NCBI GenBank assembly: GCA_028023455.1
Contig: JAQFVV010000014.1
Location: 3,845,336 to 3,909,335, forward strand
Reading direction: 5' to 3'
Source of the DNA: Epiperipatus broadwayi
Taxonomy: Eukaryota > Onychophora > Udeonychophora > Euonychophora > Peripatidae
Length of the DNA stretch: 64,000 nucleotides
Position 1 is the stretch's first letter, and every line of letters starts with the position of its first letter. The notes beneath the pieces are model-generated. The model worked only from the letters and a program-made list of their open reading frames with translations, was not told the origin of the DNA and searched no databases. The translations under genes were made by a program, and so were the position numbers. This document shows, piece by piece, positions 40,304 to 52,716 of this stretch.

Positions 40304-40515
40304 TTTTCTTAAGGTAATAAGAGATCGATGAATACATTTAATGAGTAGATTAAACCGATCAAGTTCCTGGAGTAAAACTACAGTTGTTGGACTGACTTCA
40401 ATTCCAAATCTTTTACGAATTTTATCCATTTCAAATGGTTCTGGAAGCTTGTTAATAATATCACTTGCAATTTTATTTATGTAATCTTCTCTGCTAATTC
40501 CAATACCACTTTCAC
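40304..40515 (-). CDS. Internal exon of an axonemal dynein heavy chain
   Basis: Dynein heavy chains are the ATP-driven motor subunits of axonemal outer and inner arms. This 212 bp minus-strand exon is open throughout, bounded by an AG acceptor (40516-40517) after a T-rich stretch and a GTAAGT donor (40298-40303). It starts one base into a codon and ends in phase 0. Its 70 residues include GISREDYINKIASDI, NKLPEPFEMDKIRKRFGIE and SPTTVVLLQELDRFN, matching the conserved region after the AAA6 module, where heavy chains read SRE..I..IA.DI..KLP..F, then VLLQEL.RFN.L. The SPTTVVLLQEL form reminds me most of DNAH10 (inner arm), but paralogue assignment is uncertain. No neighbouring exon was recognised, implying introns of at least tens of kilobases or a displaced exon. 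Confidence 0.85.
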
Positions 40516-42327
40516 CTAAAGATTATATATATATTGTAGCTATAACAAATCTGATAGCAGCTTGAATTAGTCATACTACAAAGCTGTATAAAAAAAATTA
40601 TTTAATAAAAAACTTATCACTGCAATGGAATAAAAAAAAAATTAAAAGACAGATTAATTTAATCATTTGATTATATTATTAAATATTTGCTTTGAAATAT
40701 GTGGGGAACCTAATGACAAATTGCATTGTAAAGAAAGAAAAAAAACTTGTGTGATGTATGCTAGAAGTTTGAATTGTGTAATTTATAAAAATCTGAAGCA
40801 TTTTGAACCCTTTTTAGTTTGCCGTTTGTTCACTGAAGTTTTAAATATAATCTCCCACATAAAAAAAGTGATGGTACATCTAAAAAATGGTACTACATTT
40901 TTGGAATTAATGATAATTTAAAAGTTGTCAAATATAAATTTCAGCAACATCTTTTTCTTTCTTCCTGTGCTAATTATTGTAAATTATGAGAGAGATAAAA
41001 AAGTAATTTTTTTAAATTTGTTTATACATCAAATCAGAATATCTGTAAAATTGTTTCACAACATTTGTAAAGAAAATAAAAAAAAAGTTTTTCAAAAAAC
41101 ATGGAAGGAAACAGGTCAAATCTTGTACCTAACTGATGACAATTCTTGGAAAATATATTGTTGATCAACATTAAATAGGGATAAATAGGTCTGAAACAAG
41201 CAACTAAGGCATTCCAGTCCAGTCTAGGCAGTCTAGTCTACTTTATTTATTTGAAGACTCAGCTTAAGATCCAATGGTGCAGTGATCAAATCCAGAGGAG
41301 AGAAATTACTGGTTAATAATGTTTTCCACCAGAACTTGAATATCCATATTTTGCTGACTGTTTTAAAATATTTTTCAATACTCAAATTATAACATCCAGT
41401 ATGATGATTTTATCTAGAAAAAACTATCTGCTATGTGTGGTTAGGCAATAAAAAACACCAGCCAAATTACCCAGATAATGCAGTCGAATCCAAAACTAAT
41501 GCTGAAGTTTACCAAAATCAGCCAGAGCCTACCTTAATGCTGTGAAGGAAGAAAGGGATAATGCGGTAAGACCTATTCAAGATCTACTGAGACTACATAC
41601 TATGTAATGTCACAAATGCTGCTGTACTTCCTATTTAATATCACCAGTGTCTAAGGTGAAGAACTGCTATTTTTGGAGGAATTAATGTTGACAACTGTAA
41701 ATATATCAAAAGCAGATCTGCAGATAATCATGATTTGGTGTTGTTTAAATATTTCACATGGTAAGAGCTTATCATTATAGATATTGTAAGGGCTTAAACT
41801 TAATCTTAAATGTAAAATAAATGCAATACTTTATATACTCATTGTTAATAAATTGTTACATTTTTTTTATTAATCCATTTAATTAGTGTTTGCTTGTCTA
41901 ACTTATTCCAAAACATTCAATATGTTTGGAATATCTACTTCCCTGAGAAATCATGCATTCCACTGGAGGACATTCAGTGATAATAGTAATAATTTGTAAA
42001 TGATGATCAGAAATTAATAAATTTGCCAAAAGTAAACTCTCTATTTGGAATGTTACATTTTTAAAATTTTATTTTATTGAAACTAAAAAACAAAATACTT
42101 TTGGGAGGACTTGTGCTTAGATAATAAGTCATCAACATCATCGTACTAGTTAATATTAATATATATTTTATATTTGGATTGAATCATTTTATTCAAATTT
42201 TATTAACCATTCAGCCTTCACTATATAAATATTTATTTAAATCAAACTCATCATTTATATATCTTTTGGTTCCTGGTTCAAACCTGTTTACCATGAATAT
42301 TTAACCATTACAACATATAATATTATA
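40516..42327. other. Probable dynein intron sequence without other features
   Basis: If the exon at 40304-40515 belongs to a working gene, this is its upstream intron. Short plus-strand open frames (40667-40921, 40925-41164) are low complexity. A somewhat G/C-richer patch at 41190-41720 has no convincing frame. Confidence 0.4.
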
Positions 42328-42636
42328 ATATTTAAACAGCATTGAATTGCTGCACATGCGCGTTGGATTTTAAATATAAAATGAATGAATACTAATGCTT
42401 CAACCACATGATAAAATCTTTGGAAAAGATAGAATGGCCATCTATCTTTTCGAACCCAAACGCTTTTGTATGGGCGAATCTTAAGTGTTTGAAAGTGAAA
42501 GTGTGAAGATATTAAATAATCACTTTAAATTACTTTTACATGCTTGAATGAATGATGCTGGTGAAGCGTTAGTATTCATTCATTTTATATTTAAAATCCA
42601 AAGCGCATGTGCAACAGTTCAATGCTATTTAAATAT
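42328..42636. mobile_element. Miniature inverted-repeat element, about 309 bp
   Basis: Terminal inverted repeats of about 80-85 bp. The left end reads ATATTTAAACAGCATTGAAT, CACATGCGCGTTGGATTTT, AAAATGAATGAATACTAATG; the right end is its reverse complement with a few changes. The inner part (about 42410-42545) is unique and non-coding. This architecture suits a non-autonomous DNA transposon. The superfamily is undetermined because no clear target-site duplication is visible in the A+T-rich flanks. Confidence 0.75.
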
Positions 42637-44749
42637 CATAGTTTATAAAAAACATCGTGCTATATAAAATAATTGACTTATTAACATATAATATTAATAA
42701 AATTTAATTAACTAAATATATATATTAAAATGGTACTACAGTTTTTCTCCTCTTTTCAAACGTATGAATGAATGAATGAATGGGTGTCAGGAATAGCACC
42801 CTTTTTTTAAAAAAAAAAGAATTAATATCCTTACTGATGATGGTTATATTGAGTATTTAGCCATATTAGGGCATTATCTTTAAAAAGAAAAACATGTACA
42901 GGTTGTCAAATATTTCCCTAGATTTTTAGATGTTAGCTTCTCTATTTACCCACTATTAGTTCAAAAGAAAAGATGGCAATATGCAACAGGATGAGTGTTA
43001 ATTATGTGAACCTAGATTTGGAATAAGGAAATGGACACATATAAATAAAATAGTACAAAATTTATGTATAATATTTACATTTTATGTAATATCTAGAGAT
43101 GAATTCACTACATTAAACAAAATAAAATATATGAATGTATTTAGGAAAATATGTAACCACATTTCATGAAGACAATTCACTTAATTAATTAGCTTGCCTT
43201 TAAATTATAAGTTCCGATGCACTTACATACAATATAAAGCATCCATGTAATCATTATTATTTAATTATAAAAATACACCTAATAAATCAATTTTAATACT
43301 ATATGCTTTAATGTACAAAATTATTTATATTAAGAAGAGATAAAAATATATGTGTGTATTTAAAAAATAAATAACATATTAAAATCATAACTATATTAAA
43401 TAAATATTAACTTTAATATTTGATAAAAATATTATTATTTATTTTGTTAAAAAACTTTTAATTTAACTAAAATTGATTTATAAGGTAGTTGCTTTACTTG
43501 AAGTGTGCTAATGAATTGTTCTCTGGATTACACATTCCAAAATAGGCAGGAATGTGAAGTTATGTGAAGGATGACAGATAATAAATTTTTGTCCTCCATT
43601 ATTAATATCGATAACAGAAGACATCTCAAATTTTGAAGGAGATTACATAATTACAGCTTTGACCAATATAATAAATTTCCGTGGAATTTTCCACCTTAGC
43701 TGTTTGTTTTAAACTCTGCAAATTATCTTCGTTATTCAAATTAGCTTACATTTTTTTTGAAGGCTGTGAAACAAAGTTATTCACAATTGAAAATAATCCA
43801 GCAGTCCTTTCCAATAAGGATATTAAAGTTATCTTTAAAAAGAAAAGTTTTTTGTCAAAAGTCCATCGACCCCCCCCCACTCCCCCCAAAAAATTAACAC
43901 CAGCATCTCTCTCCAATTTTTTTTTTTTACAATGATAAGATCATACATCATAAATTCAGAAACTTTTACTTATAATTACATTAATTTAAACAAATAAAAA
44001 AACAAAACATATTTTTTTATTTTCTTTAAATATATATATAGTATGTAATTAAAAATTAAATTGTATGGTCAAATAAGCTTTATTTCTAACAGATATATAA
44101 ACCAATAGAATATATTCATGTCTTTTTTTATCTACATCTGTATGACACATGATTACAAGAAGATTATTTATATATATATATATACACACTTCTTCTTTTG
44201 CATACAAATTTATAAAATGCACTTTTGATCTTTGGATAATATACCTGTGCTCATACATAATTTTCATAGGCACGTCTTATGAGTCCTCAAAGATTTTTAA
44301 ATTTTTTTCTACAATAATGTTTATTATAAAACAACTCATATAAGTGTTGGCTAGAGTCAGCTTCTGCATCTGATCTATAGTCACACTTATTATAATGACA
44401 CTCTTAATTTCTAAAACAATATTTGATATTTTGTGCCAAAAAATTCTTATTTTCTGCTGCAAATGGATGGCTTAGAGCATGTAAACTCTTTAATATCATG
44501 GATTAGTTGATGGATCAATGAAGTACTTTACTTCAGTTATCTCTTTTCAGCATCTGTATATTTCAAGCCGTTAACTACTCTATTATGGGCTTTGTTTTTG
44601 TGAATATTAAAATTTCCATAACTTTGGTTTAATAGCAACATTCAAGGCATTGAGGGCTATAGTCTGTATTATATGATTTGTTTGCCCTTTTAATAAATTC
44701 AACATTTTAAGAAGTATTATTATGAAATATTTTCATATGTTTATACAAA

Positions 44750-45501
44750 ATTACATACCACTTGGTTTTATAATCACAACAGAGATGTTTAAAAGATTCC
44801 CTGAGAGAACACTCAGCTTTTTGCTCAATAAAAGAATTCTTCTCCATATTATCACTTGAGCTTCCTTGCAATGGTACTTTCATTTTACATTTATGGCAAT
44901 GGTTATACCAATCTTTAATAGTTGTTGAGATATTGAAATTAGTATGATATGTTTTTTCAAAGCAGCTTTTTTTTGAGAAATTACATTGCTTATTCTATAA
45001 ATTTACATTATGACTGTAGTGTGATTATTTTTGAAATGGTTTGAACTCTTTGTAAGATCATCACACTTACTATATGATCCCTAATACACAATATTCAATT
45101 TTAATTTGCATCTTGACTTCAAAGCTATACTCAAATTCCTTTTGGTTCAAATCTAATTTAACTTCTATTCTGCTATTTAATTCGATCAACTCTTTGAATT
45201 TAGCAATGCATTTATTCTCCGATTCCTTAAATTTAATCTCAAGATCACATTTGGATTCTTTGAATCATGCATTAGATGCATCAAACCTCATATTAAATTC
45301 ATCTTTCAATTCTCTAAAATGTTTCCTTAATTCTGATTTCTGCTCATCCAGTTTTTTCTCAATATCTTCCATCTTAAAATCACTTATCACAATCAATTCT
45401 GACTTTACTATCTCCTTTAATTCTTGTAACTGACTGTGGATCATTTTCATGATATCTTGATTTATATTCCCAGAAGCTACTTCTGTATTGCCATTTTCCA
45501 T
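44750..45501 (-). pseudogene. Decayed gypsy-type relic with Gag coiled coil and integrase zinc-knuckle piece
   Basis: A minus-strand frame from ATG at 45501 gives a Glu/Lys-rich coiled coil: it includes MENGNTEVASGN, QLQELKEIVKSEL and KLDEQKSELRKHFRELK, has one in-frame TGA at about 45265, and continues to about 45074 with FKESKCDLEIKFKESEN. This is Gag-like. After about 150 bp without coding signal, another minus frame (44925-44760) reads IKDWYNHCHKCKMKVP, resembling the W..C..C end of the integrase HHCC zinc-binding domain, then about 40 residues I do not recognise. Protease and reverse transcriptase are missing, as in the 27.6-35.8 kb element. Confidence 0.5.
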
Positions 45502-45928
45502 AATGATAACTGTATTTATATAAGGCTAATCTGTTTAAATAAATAAATGCTATTTTATTATTATTAACACCCATTTCCAAACAAACTCTATTAATTATGT
45601 CTTAAATATATATATATTGACTGAAAAGTTAAAAAAAATTGTATTTCACCTTTAGTGTTAGCTATATTTGGCCACAATAATTGATTGTGTGTAATTCACT
45701 GATCTCAGGTAGCCATGGTTGCTAATCATGCCACATGGCAGGGCACCAAACTATACTGGTATGAAGTGTGGCTATATGCATTGTGTTTCCCATGAGGTAG
45801 AGACTATATTGAAATTAATCAAACATAGAATTAACCTAAATAGAATAAGAAACTTTCTCTGTCTTATCCAAATTTCCTCATATATACCAATACTTTATTT
45901 AAAGAAATTACTTAGTGATAGGTGCTAG

Positions 45929-48900
45929 CTCTTAAAATGTAGAAAAGTATAAAATAATAAATTGATACTAATTTATGCTTTTGAATACTATTTACAAATA
46001 TATATTTTAGCTGATAAGAGGAACAATTTGTAAAAGGAACTATAGATATATATAAAATATAATAAATAAACAAACATCTTATGCTGTATTAATATTAAAT
46101 GTTCAGACCTATGGTGATGTAAAAAACAATAGATATATATTTATTACTCAGAGAAAATATATACACGTGTGTGTGACTATATTTTAGTAAAAGATATCAA
46201 TAGATGTTTTAGCTTATTATGATTTAATCAGTCTAATGAATTGAAAATCTAAATAAGTTATTCATCCCTGCATAAAGTGGTGAGGTTGTAATTTGGAATA
46301 AGGATAATTATTTTTCTTAATTATATTTTGCTAATACCGTTAACCCTAAAATAAAAGAACTAACACAGATGATTGCAATAAACAAATAAATTTCTGAATA
46401 GGATTTAATAATCTGAAGTGAGCATTATTAATTGCTTGAAAAGAATATGTTCATTAGATGTTTCCTACTAAATAAAATATGCCACATTAGCAGAATGTGC
46501 AAATATGAAATATTGTTGCAAGATTTTCTATTAGTAGATAGTATAAATTATATTAGACACTTTTGAAAATAATCATCCATTTATTATTTATAATACACAA
46601 TATATTATATGGTAGGTTGAATGCAGTTGAGTTGTGATTATAAATATATATATCCATGTGATTTTATTATCCTAATTTTTTTTTTACAAAGACACAGTGT
46701 TTTATCCCTATGTTATATACTGATCTTTAAACACACACAAAAAGTACGCATGAACTGAAGATCCAGTCATGAAAAATCAGCTGTCCAGTAGCCTGCCAAA
46801 TAGAATTTAAAATGTTTCTTTACAGATATTATGTGAATATTTCAGTGAAACGAAATTTGATTTAAAATGCAAGTTCTAAATGATCAGTCATTGTTAAGCC
46901 ATTCTACTTTTACTTGTTTAAGAGAATAGATGATAAACTTTTAAGTTTCCATGAAATAAACTTTCTTTGTACAGAATTTCATAAATATATACATTGTTGT
47001 TCTTGTGATAAGATAAAGTCTGCTAATTTTTTTTTTTTTATAACAGATGAATATATATAAAAAGCGAATATGCATTAAAGAAAAAAAACAATACCCCTTT
47101 GTTTTTGTTGACAATAATCCACAAGCTGTTTCACTCTTCTTTTGGTTTTTAATAATATCCCCAGTTGTTATGGTTATATGTGACTTCCTTGCAATTTTAT
47201 TTACAAAATTTTATTACGGAATTTATTATTGTTTTTTTTTTAAAAAAACATTAATCATTTTTACACATAACAGATTTATATAAAATTGGCATTTCTTGGT
47301 TATTCTTAATATTCCTATTGAGATGTGTGTGTGTGTCTATAAATATGTATGTAGATAATGGTTATTGAATTCTGAATAAAGTAATGAGCTATGTTAATGT
47401 ATATAATAATGTGAACTGTGTATGACACTGTTACGACTTCTATTATAAGGAAATAATTTCAGTCAGAGGTTTAAATAATATATTAAGTGAATAAAAAATT
47501 TTTAAAAAATGTATGCTTTGACTATAAGGGATGGTATACACCTCAATGGTACAATATATAAATAAATTTATATATAGATATGAGGAGATAATGAGGAGAT
47601 AATATCCATTAAATAGAGAAACACTTTAATTTTTAATTTTACTAAAAACCATCAATTACAACTCATTGACAATTCCTGAGGCAAAGCAAGTTTTTCTCAT
47701 AATAGCTCTTTTGTTGAGGTCTTTAAAACAAAAGGGATCCTTTTTTACTTTAAACCCAAGTTCTTATATGGATTCTCACATTCTCATACCTATAATAAAT
47801 AGCTTTCTGGGTTTAAATCCTCATAAGAACTTGTGTTTAAAGTAAAATTAAGTAAAGCCAATTCTCAGTGATGATCTAAGATTTGTATATAGAGTTAGTA
47901 ATTTTGGGAGAAATATGCATAATTTGGGATGAAAAATGAAGAATTTTTTTTTGTTGTTATCATATTTTGAGGAGTGGTGGCTTTGTACTTTGAGAGTTTG
48001 TTTCATTATGCTTTCTTTGCTAGTGGTGGAATAAGGATTTAAGCATTGACTTGAAAGCTTGATATTGTTGTGGTATTTCATGTAGAGTTTTATTTCTACA
48101 CTTTATCAACCCTTTTAACTTTACATTGTTAATAAATATTATTATTTATTTGCTTCTAAGTCTCTAGTCATAAGAACAATGCATGAAATATATTAAATAG
48201 ATTACAAATATAGATTAGCCATTACGATTTAATAAAGTATAGTTCAAGTGTGCAATGGATTATTAACTTTGGTTCTCTATCATTCTCTAAGCCTCTAAGA
48301 TTACTCTTTGAGAAAAAGTGTTATATTGATATGTATTTTATTTGTTGTTTGGATTATTGTTGCTTACTGTGTAAAAATTGAGGTAACTCCAATGTGATTC
48401 ATGCTTCGATTGTGTATTTTAGTGTCAGTGGTTTGGTTCTTATACATCTTAGAATTGTAGGTTAAGATTAATTTTCTTGATAGAAAAATGCTGGCCTACT
48501 TGTCCAAGAAAAAAACGTTTAAGTAGAGAAACAAATTTTTTTATTAGTATCATTTTGAGATACATAAAATAAAACAGCATTAATACACCCAGGATAATGG
48601 TTAATGTGGCAGTGAGAAATGCAAATGTGTAATCACAATTTTGCTACCTCATTTCTTTTGCTGCAGAGATATTGAACCAGCTCAGATATCTTTTAGAAAT
48701 AAAGCTAGTCTGATTTTAGAAGCTTTTTATCCATATACTATATAGATATATTTAAAAAAAAAGAAAGAAGAAAAATAATATAAATAAAACTCTCGAATTT
48801 AATTTTTTTCCTAATAATTGCAAGTTATGTATTTCTTTCATTTTCATTTATATAAGCAAGATATATATATAAATGAAAAGAAAAAGAATGTAATTTTTTT

Positions 48901-50085
48901 TTGTTTTAATTATTTTGTAATAATAAATAAAAGTTCCCAAACATATTATGGATAATTTTTATTAGCATTTGTAAAAAGAAGAGAGAGTAGAGATGTCTGA
49001 TTTTTTTTGAGTGTTTTGGAAAGAAAAAAAATTGTATTACTTTAAGAAAACTTTGCTATCTCATTGTGAAGGATCTTTGGATTATTTTAAACAGTAAATA
49101 ACTTTGTGTACCAGCATTATAAAATTAAGCTGATTAAAAGACAAAGCTAACTTGTGTACATTAGTCAAATAAACCTGAAAATATGTAGACTCCTGAATTT
49201 ATTAATATTGAAAATGATTCATTTCTACATATATTAACCATTGAGGATACAAAATTAATGCTATCTGACATTTTTACATGACTTCTATTTGCTTATTCAT
49301 GAATGCATAATTCTGTTGTATCATCATTTTAATCAGAGAATAATTCAAGAAAAAATAAATCCAATAAATCCCTAAATCTTAAAACTGTCTTATGGATCAA
49401 TTTTTTAAAAAAGGTTTGAATCCATATTTTAGTAAGGTGAGAAATCAGAATTCTCATGCAGTGGTAAAAGAAATATTATTTAAATTAAAAGATCTTTATG
49501 AAAAAATAATAATAGTAATAACATTTATAACAAATATTAAAGCTAATATTAATATGCTGTAAATAAGTTTAGCATTTTATTTTTCCTTTAACTTAAACCG
49601 CTAATTATATTATTGGTTGTATGAGGTAAAAATCAAATCTTTTAATTGGCCAACTCACAAACTGAAGACAAAGCCTATTGTTAAAACATATTCGCCTATA
49701 ATATTAAATTCAACTCAGATACGTTTATAAAAAGTATATTACTAATTTTTCAGGTTATGAAGAGAACGAAAGTTCTTTCAAAAATAAATTGCTATTTATT
49801 TATTCTAAAATATTCAATTTCGGCAACATAAAAGCTATAATATAAACAAAAAGGTCGACTTTTACGTTATAGAAAAGTAAATATTTCTTTTTACTAAATC
49901 TTAAATATTTTTACTAAAATCTTCAATATTTTTCGAAAATAATTTTGTTTTTTTAGTATTCTCTCTGAAAATAATTTGTAATTTCTCAAAATATTCTTTT
50001 ATAATACTTTAAATCATATTCGAAATGAAAATCTCAGCGTTTTTCTTTATTTTCTTTGATCAGGCAGTTTCTTTGTTCTTTCCAG
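45929..50085. other. A+T-rich DNA without a recognisable gene
   Basis: Open frames such as plus 47047-47283 and minus 47848-48081 have low-complexity or unfamiliar translations, and I see no domain. No repeat family from elsewhere in the window was found. Confidence 0.45.
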
Positions 50086-50330
50086 CCAATCAGAATGTCT
50101 TTTTCGGCTGAGAGCATGCTAAGAACCAATCACAACTAATGTTCTTTCTTTGTTTAGGTTTAAATGTGTTTTTTTTTATTTTTTACTTGTAAAATAATTT
50201 GGAAGATGGCACCATCTTACAGAACTTTTAAAAACCTATTCAATACCTGTCAAACGAATATTTTAGCATAAGAACTGGCAGAGTTAGAGTGACGTCAGAT
50301 GTCGACGAGGAGCTTCGTAAGAGGCGGGAA
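50086..50330. promoter_or_regulatory. Cluster of promoter-type motifs
   Basis: Within 245 bp of otherwise A+T-rich DNA there are two CCAAT boxes (CCAATCAG at 50086-50093, CCAAT at 50126-50130), a perfect cAMP-response/ATF palindrome TGACGTCA at 50290-50297, and GGCGGGAA at 50323-50330, which fits an E2F and overlaps an Sp1-like site. AAGATGGCACC at about 50203 resembles a YY1 core and sits in a near-palindrome. I found no coding start that clearly belongs to it. It may be the promoter of an unrecognised gene or non-coding RNA, or the LTR of an old element. Confidence 0.4.
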
Positions 50331-50627
50331 AAGGGTTAAATATGCATTTAATTTATTTTACCTCTTCCTAACATATATATATTACTAATGCTAAAACAAC
50401 AATTAAAATAGATTTCTTGTTCAATTAATAATAGATAATTATCAATTAATTGATATTTTGTTAATTTTCAATTATATTATTATAATTTTATATTGGATGT
50501 ATACATACTGGAGTTCGTAATTTATATGCCATCAAATTAAATGAAATTTTCTCCAGTATGAAAATACACTCGCTTAATTATATATGTATATTTTATTTTT
50601 TTATGCATTGGATTCATCTCTAAGTAT

Positions 50628-50758
50628 CATATAAGGTGTGTAAATATTATAAATAAATTTTGTTTTATTATATTTTATATTATTTTAAGCATCCAGTTTT
50701 CTCTTTCAATCCAAACTTAAGTAAATATAGCTATTATACACACCTTATGACACATTCC
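50628..50758. repeat. Possible short terminal-inverted-repeat element
   Basis: ATAAGGTGTGTA near 50632 is mirrored by TACACACCTTAT near 50737, giving inverted ends about 110 bp apart that enclose A+T-rich non-coding sequence. The arms are only 12 bp, so chance is possible. Confidence 0.3.
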
Positions 50759-51784
50759 CTTTTTTTTCAGTTGGGCTAGTAATGTGTAAACAGAGGGACT
50801 AGGAAGGAGAGGGATTTAAATGTAACATATAGTGGCAAGGCATAGACCTCTCTGTTCTTAAATATGTTTGATGGGAATGATGGTCAGAAAATATGGCTTC
50901 ATATTCAGTCTGACCATCAGTAATTAGGATATTAAGTTTAAAAATAGTTTGTTGTTTTTCATAATACCGATTAACCCCAGGGTTTAAATCTTAAATATGA
51001 TATCTCACTGTTTTATTTAGTGATTCAAGGGTGTCATGAATAAAACCATTTATCTGAGATAACCACTTCAATATATATAAACTAAATCACAAGAGCACCG
51101 AGGTATTTAAATATTACATGTAAATACATCACCCACAATCAGAGCTAACTTTAACCAATAAAATATCAGCAGTTTATCAAAACTACACAGATTGATGATA
51201 TTAATATTGGTTAAAGGTAAGCATTTGTTGGAGGTAATATATACCTTAAATTATAATAGTTGTAAAAAATAAGCATTAATAATATATAATTTATTCAGAA
51301 ATACTTCTGATTATTTAAATAGTAATTATTATTAACTGAAATTATGTGGATAAAAAACAAATATCATATGCCTTTTAAGAAATAGATAAATCAATAGGAG
51401 CAGATTTTCTCTTTATTATAGAATCTTTTAAAGTGATTTATAAAATATTGCCTCTTTAATTTTTCTCTTTCTATGATGACTTTTCTTGCAATATTCTTGT
51501 GTGATATGAATTGAAGATAAATTTTAAGGAACAAAATTTTTCATAGTCAAAGAAAACTAGAATAACTAACTGTTCATTTAATCTTTTTTTTTCTAAAGTA
51601 CGTTTTGGTTCACTAATATATAGTTTTTTGCATCCATATATAATTTGATAAACAGTATTTTTTTTTAATATTATAGAAATAGGGTTTTTAGAAATATTAA
51701 TTATTTATCCCCCAAAAAACAAAAAATAAAAAATTAATATAAATAATTTATAAAATATAAATCATATAATTAATAAAATAATTA

Positions 51785-52716
51785 AAATTAATTCAAAAGA
51801 AACTTAAGGTACTTTGGGTGGTATTTAAAGGCGACCCCCCCCCCGAGAGGAACGAAACACAGGTGGGGGGGGGAGAATAGGGGAATACAGAGAGGAAGAA
51901 CCCCGTTTATAACTACAACTAAGAGATAGGGCAGTGATCTATGAAAGACAGACTTTATTTTGACTATTTATAGCTCTGCCAAACTAGCAATTTATAGCTA
52001 GACTCTCTATGGCATGGCGAAGACTACGCCCCATGCTATTTGAGTGGAAGTGGGTTTGAAGAAGTAAGCAAAATTCATTTCCCCAAAGAAACGCAAGGCT
52101 AGCTTTGGGGGTATTTTTAGATCTAGGCTGAACCTCCCTGCACCCCGGGGGCCAAGCCGAAACGGCAGGGGTTTGGGGGGGGCCTGACAGAGACTTTAGG
52201 GCCTGGCTAATTACAAAACGGAGGGAACCCCGTTTATAACTCAGCAAGAGATAGGGAGTGATCTAGAAAGACTAGACTTTTGCTTTGCGCCAAACTAGCA
52301 ATTTAAGCTGCCCGTGGGCGAGACTACCCCCCTGGTGGTGGGTGAGGCGAAAATCAGATTTCCCTCAAAGAAACTGCAAGGCAGCTGGGTTGGTATTTTA
52401 GATCTAGGCGAACCCCCGCACCCCTGAGGAGGCCAACCAAACCGCAGGGGTTTGGGGGGGGCGACGGTTTGGGCCGCTTCGCGAGAGAAAACCCCGTTTA
52501 ACTCGCTAAGAGAAGGGCAGGACTAGAGACTAGACTTTATTTTGCTATTTTGCCGCCAACAGCATTTATATGCTAGACCCGCGGCGAAGACCGCCCCAGC
52601 TTGAGTGGAGGGGTTGAGGGCAAAACTCCCCAGACGCGGCCGGGGGTTTTGACGGCGACCCCCCCCCGGCCCCGACGCGGGGTTGGGGGGGGCGCGGTGG
52701 GCGGCGGGCTTTGAAA
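51785..52716. repeat. GC-rich tandem repeat with progressively shorter copies
   Basis: A partial copy (to about 51900) is followed by three copies starting at the word CCCCGTTTA at 51901, 52228 and 52492. Landmarks recur in order: AAGAGATAGGG, the ACTAGCAATTT block, the CAAAGAAAC block, TTTAGATCTAGGC, then a G homopolymer. Copy lengths are about 327, 264 and 225 bp. Later copies look like earlier ones with A/T bases dropped. C and G homopolymers of 7-11 bases punctuate the array. It is the only strongly GC-rich stretch in the window. The pattern suggests a minisatellite that was poorly base-called or mis-assembled. Confidence 0.75.

Noticed and set aside
42834-42840. CUGAUGA on the plus strand as a hammerhead candidate
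   Set aside because: No downstream GAAAC-type box or complementary stem I.
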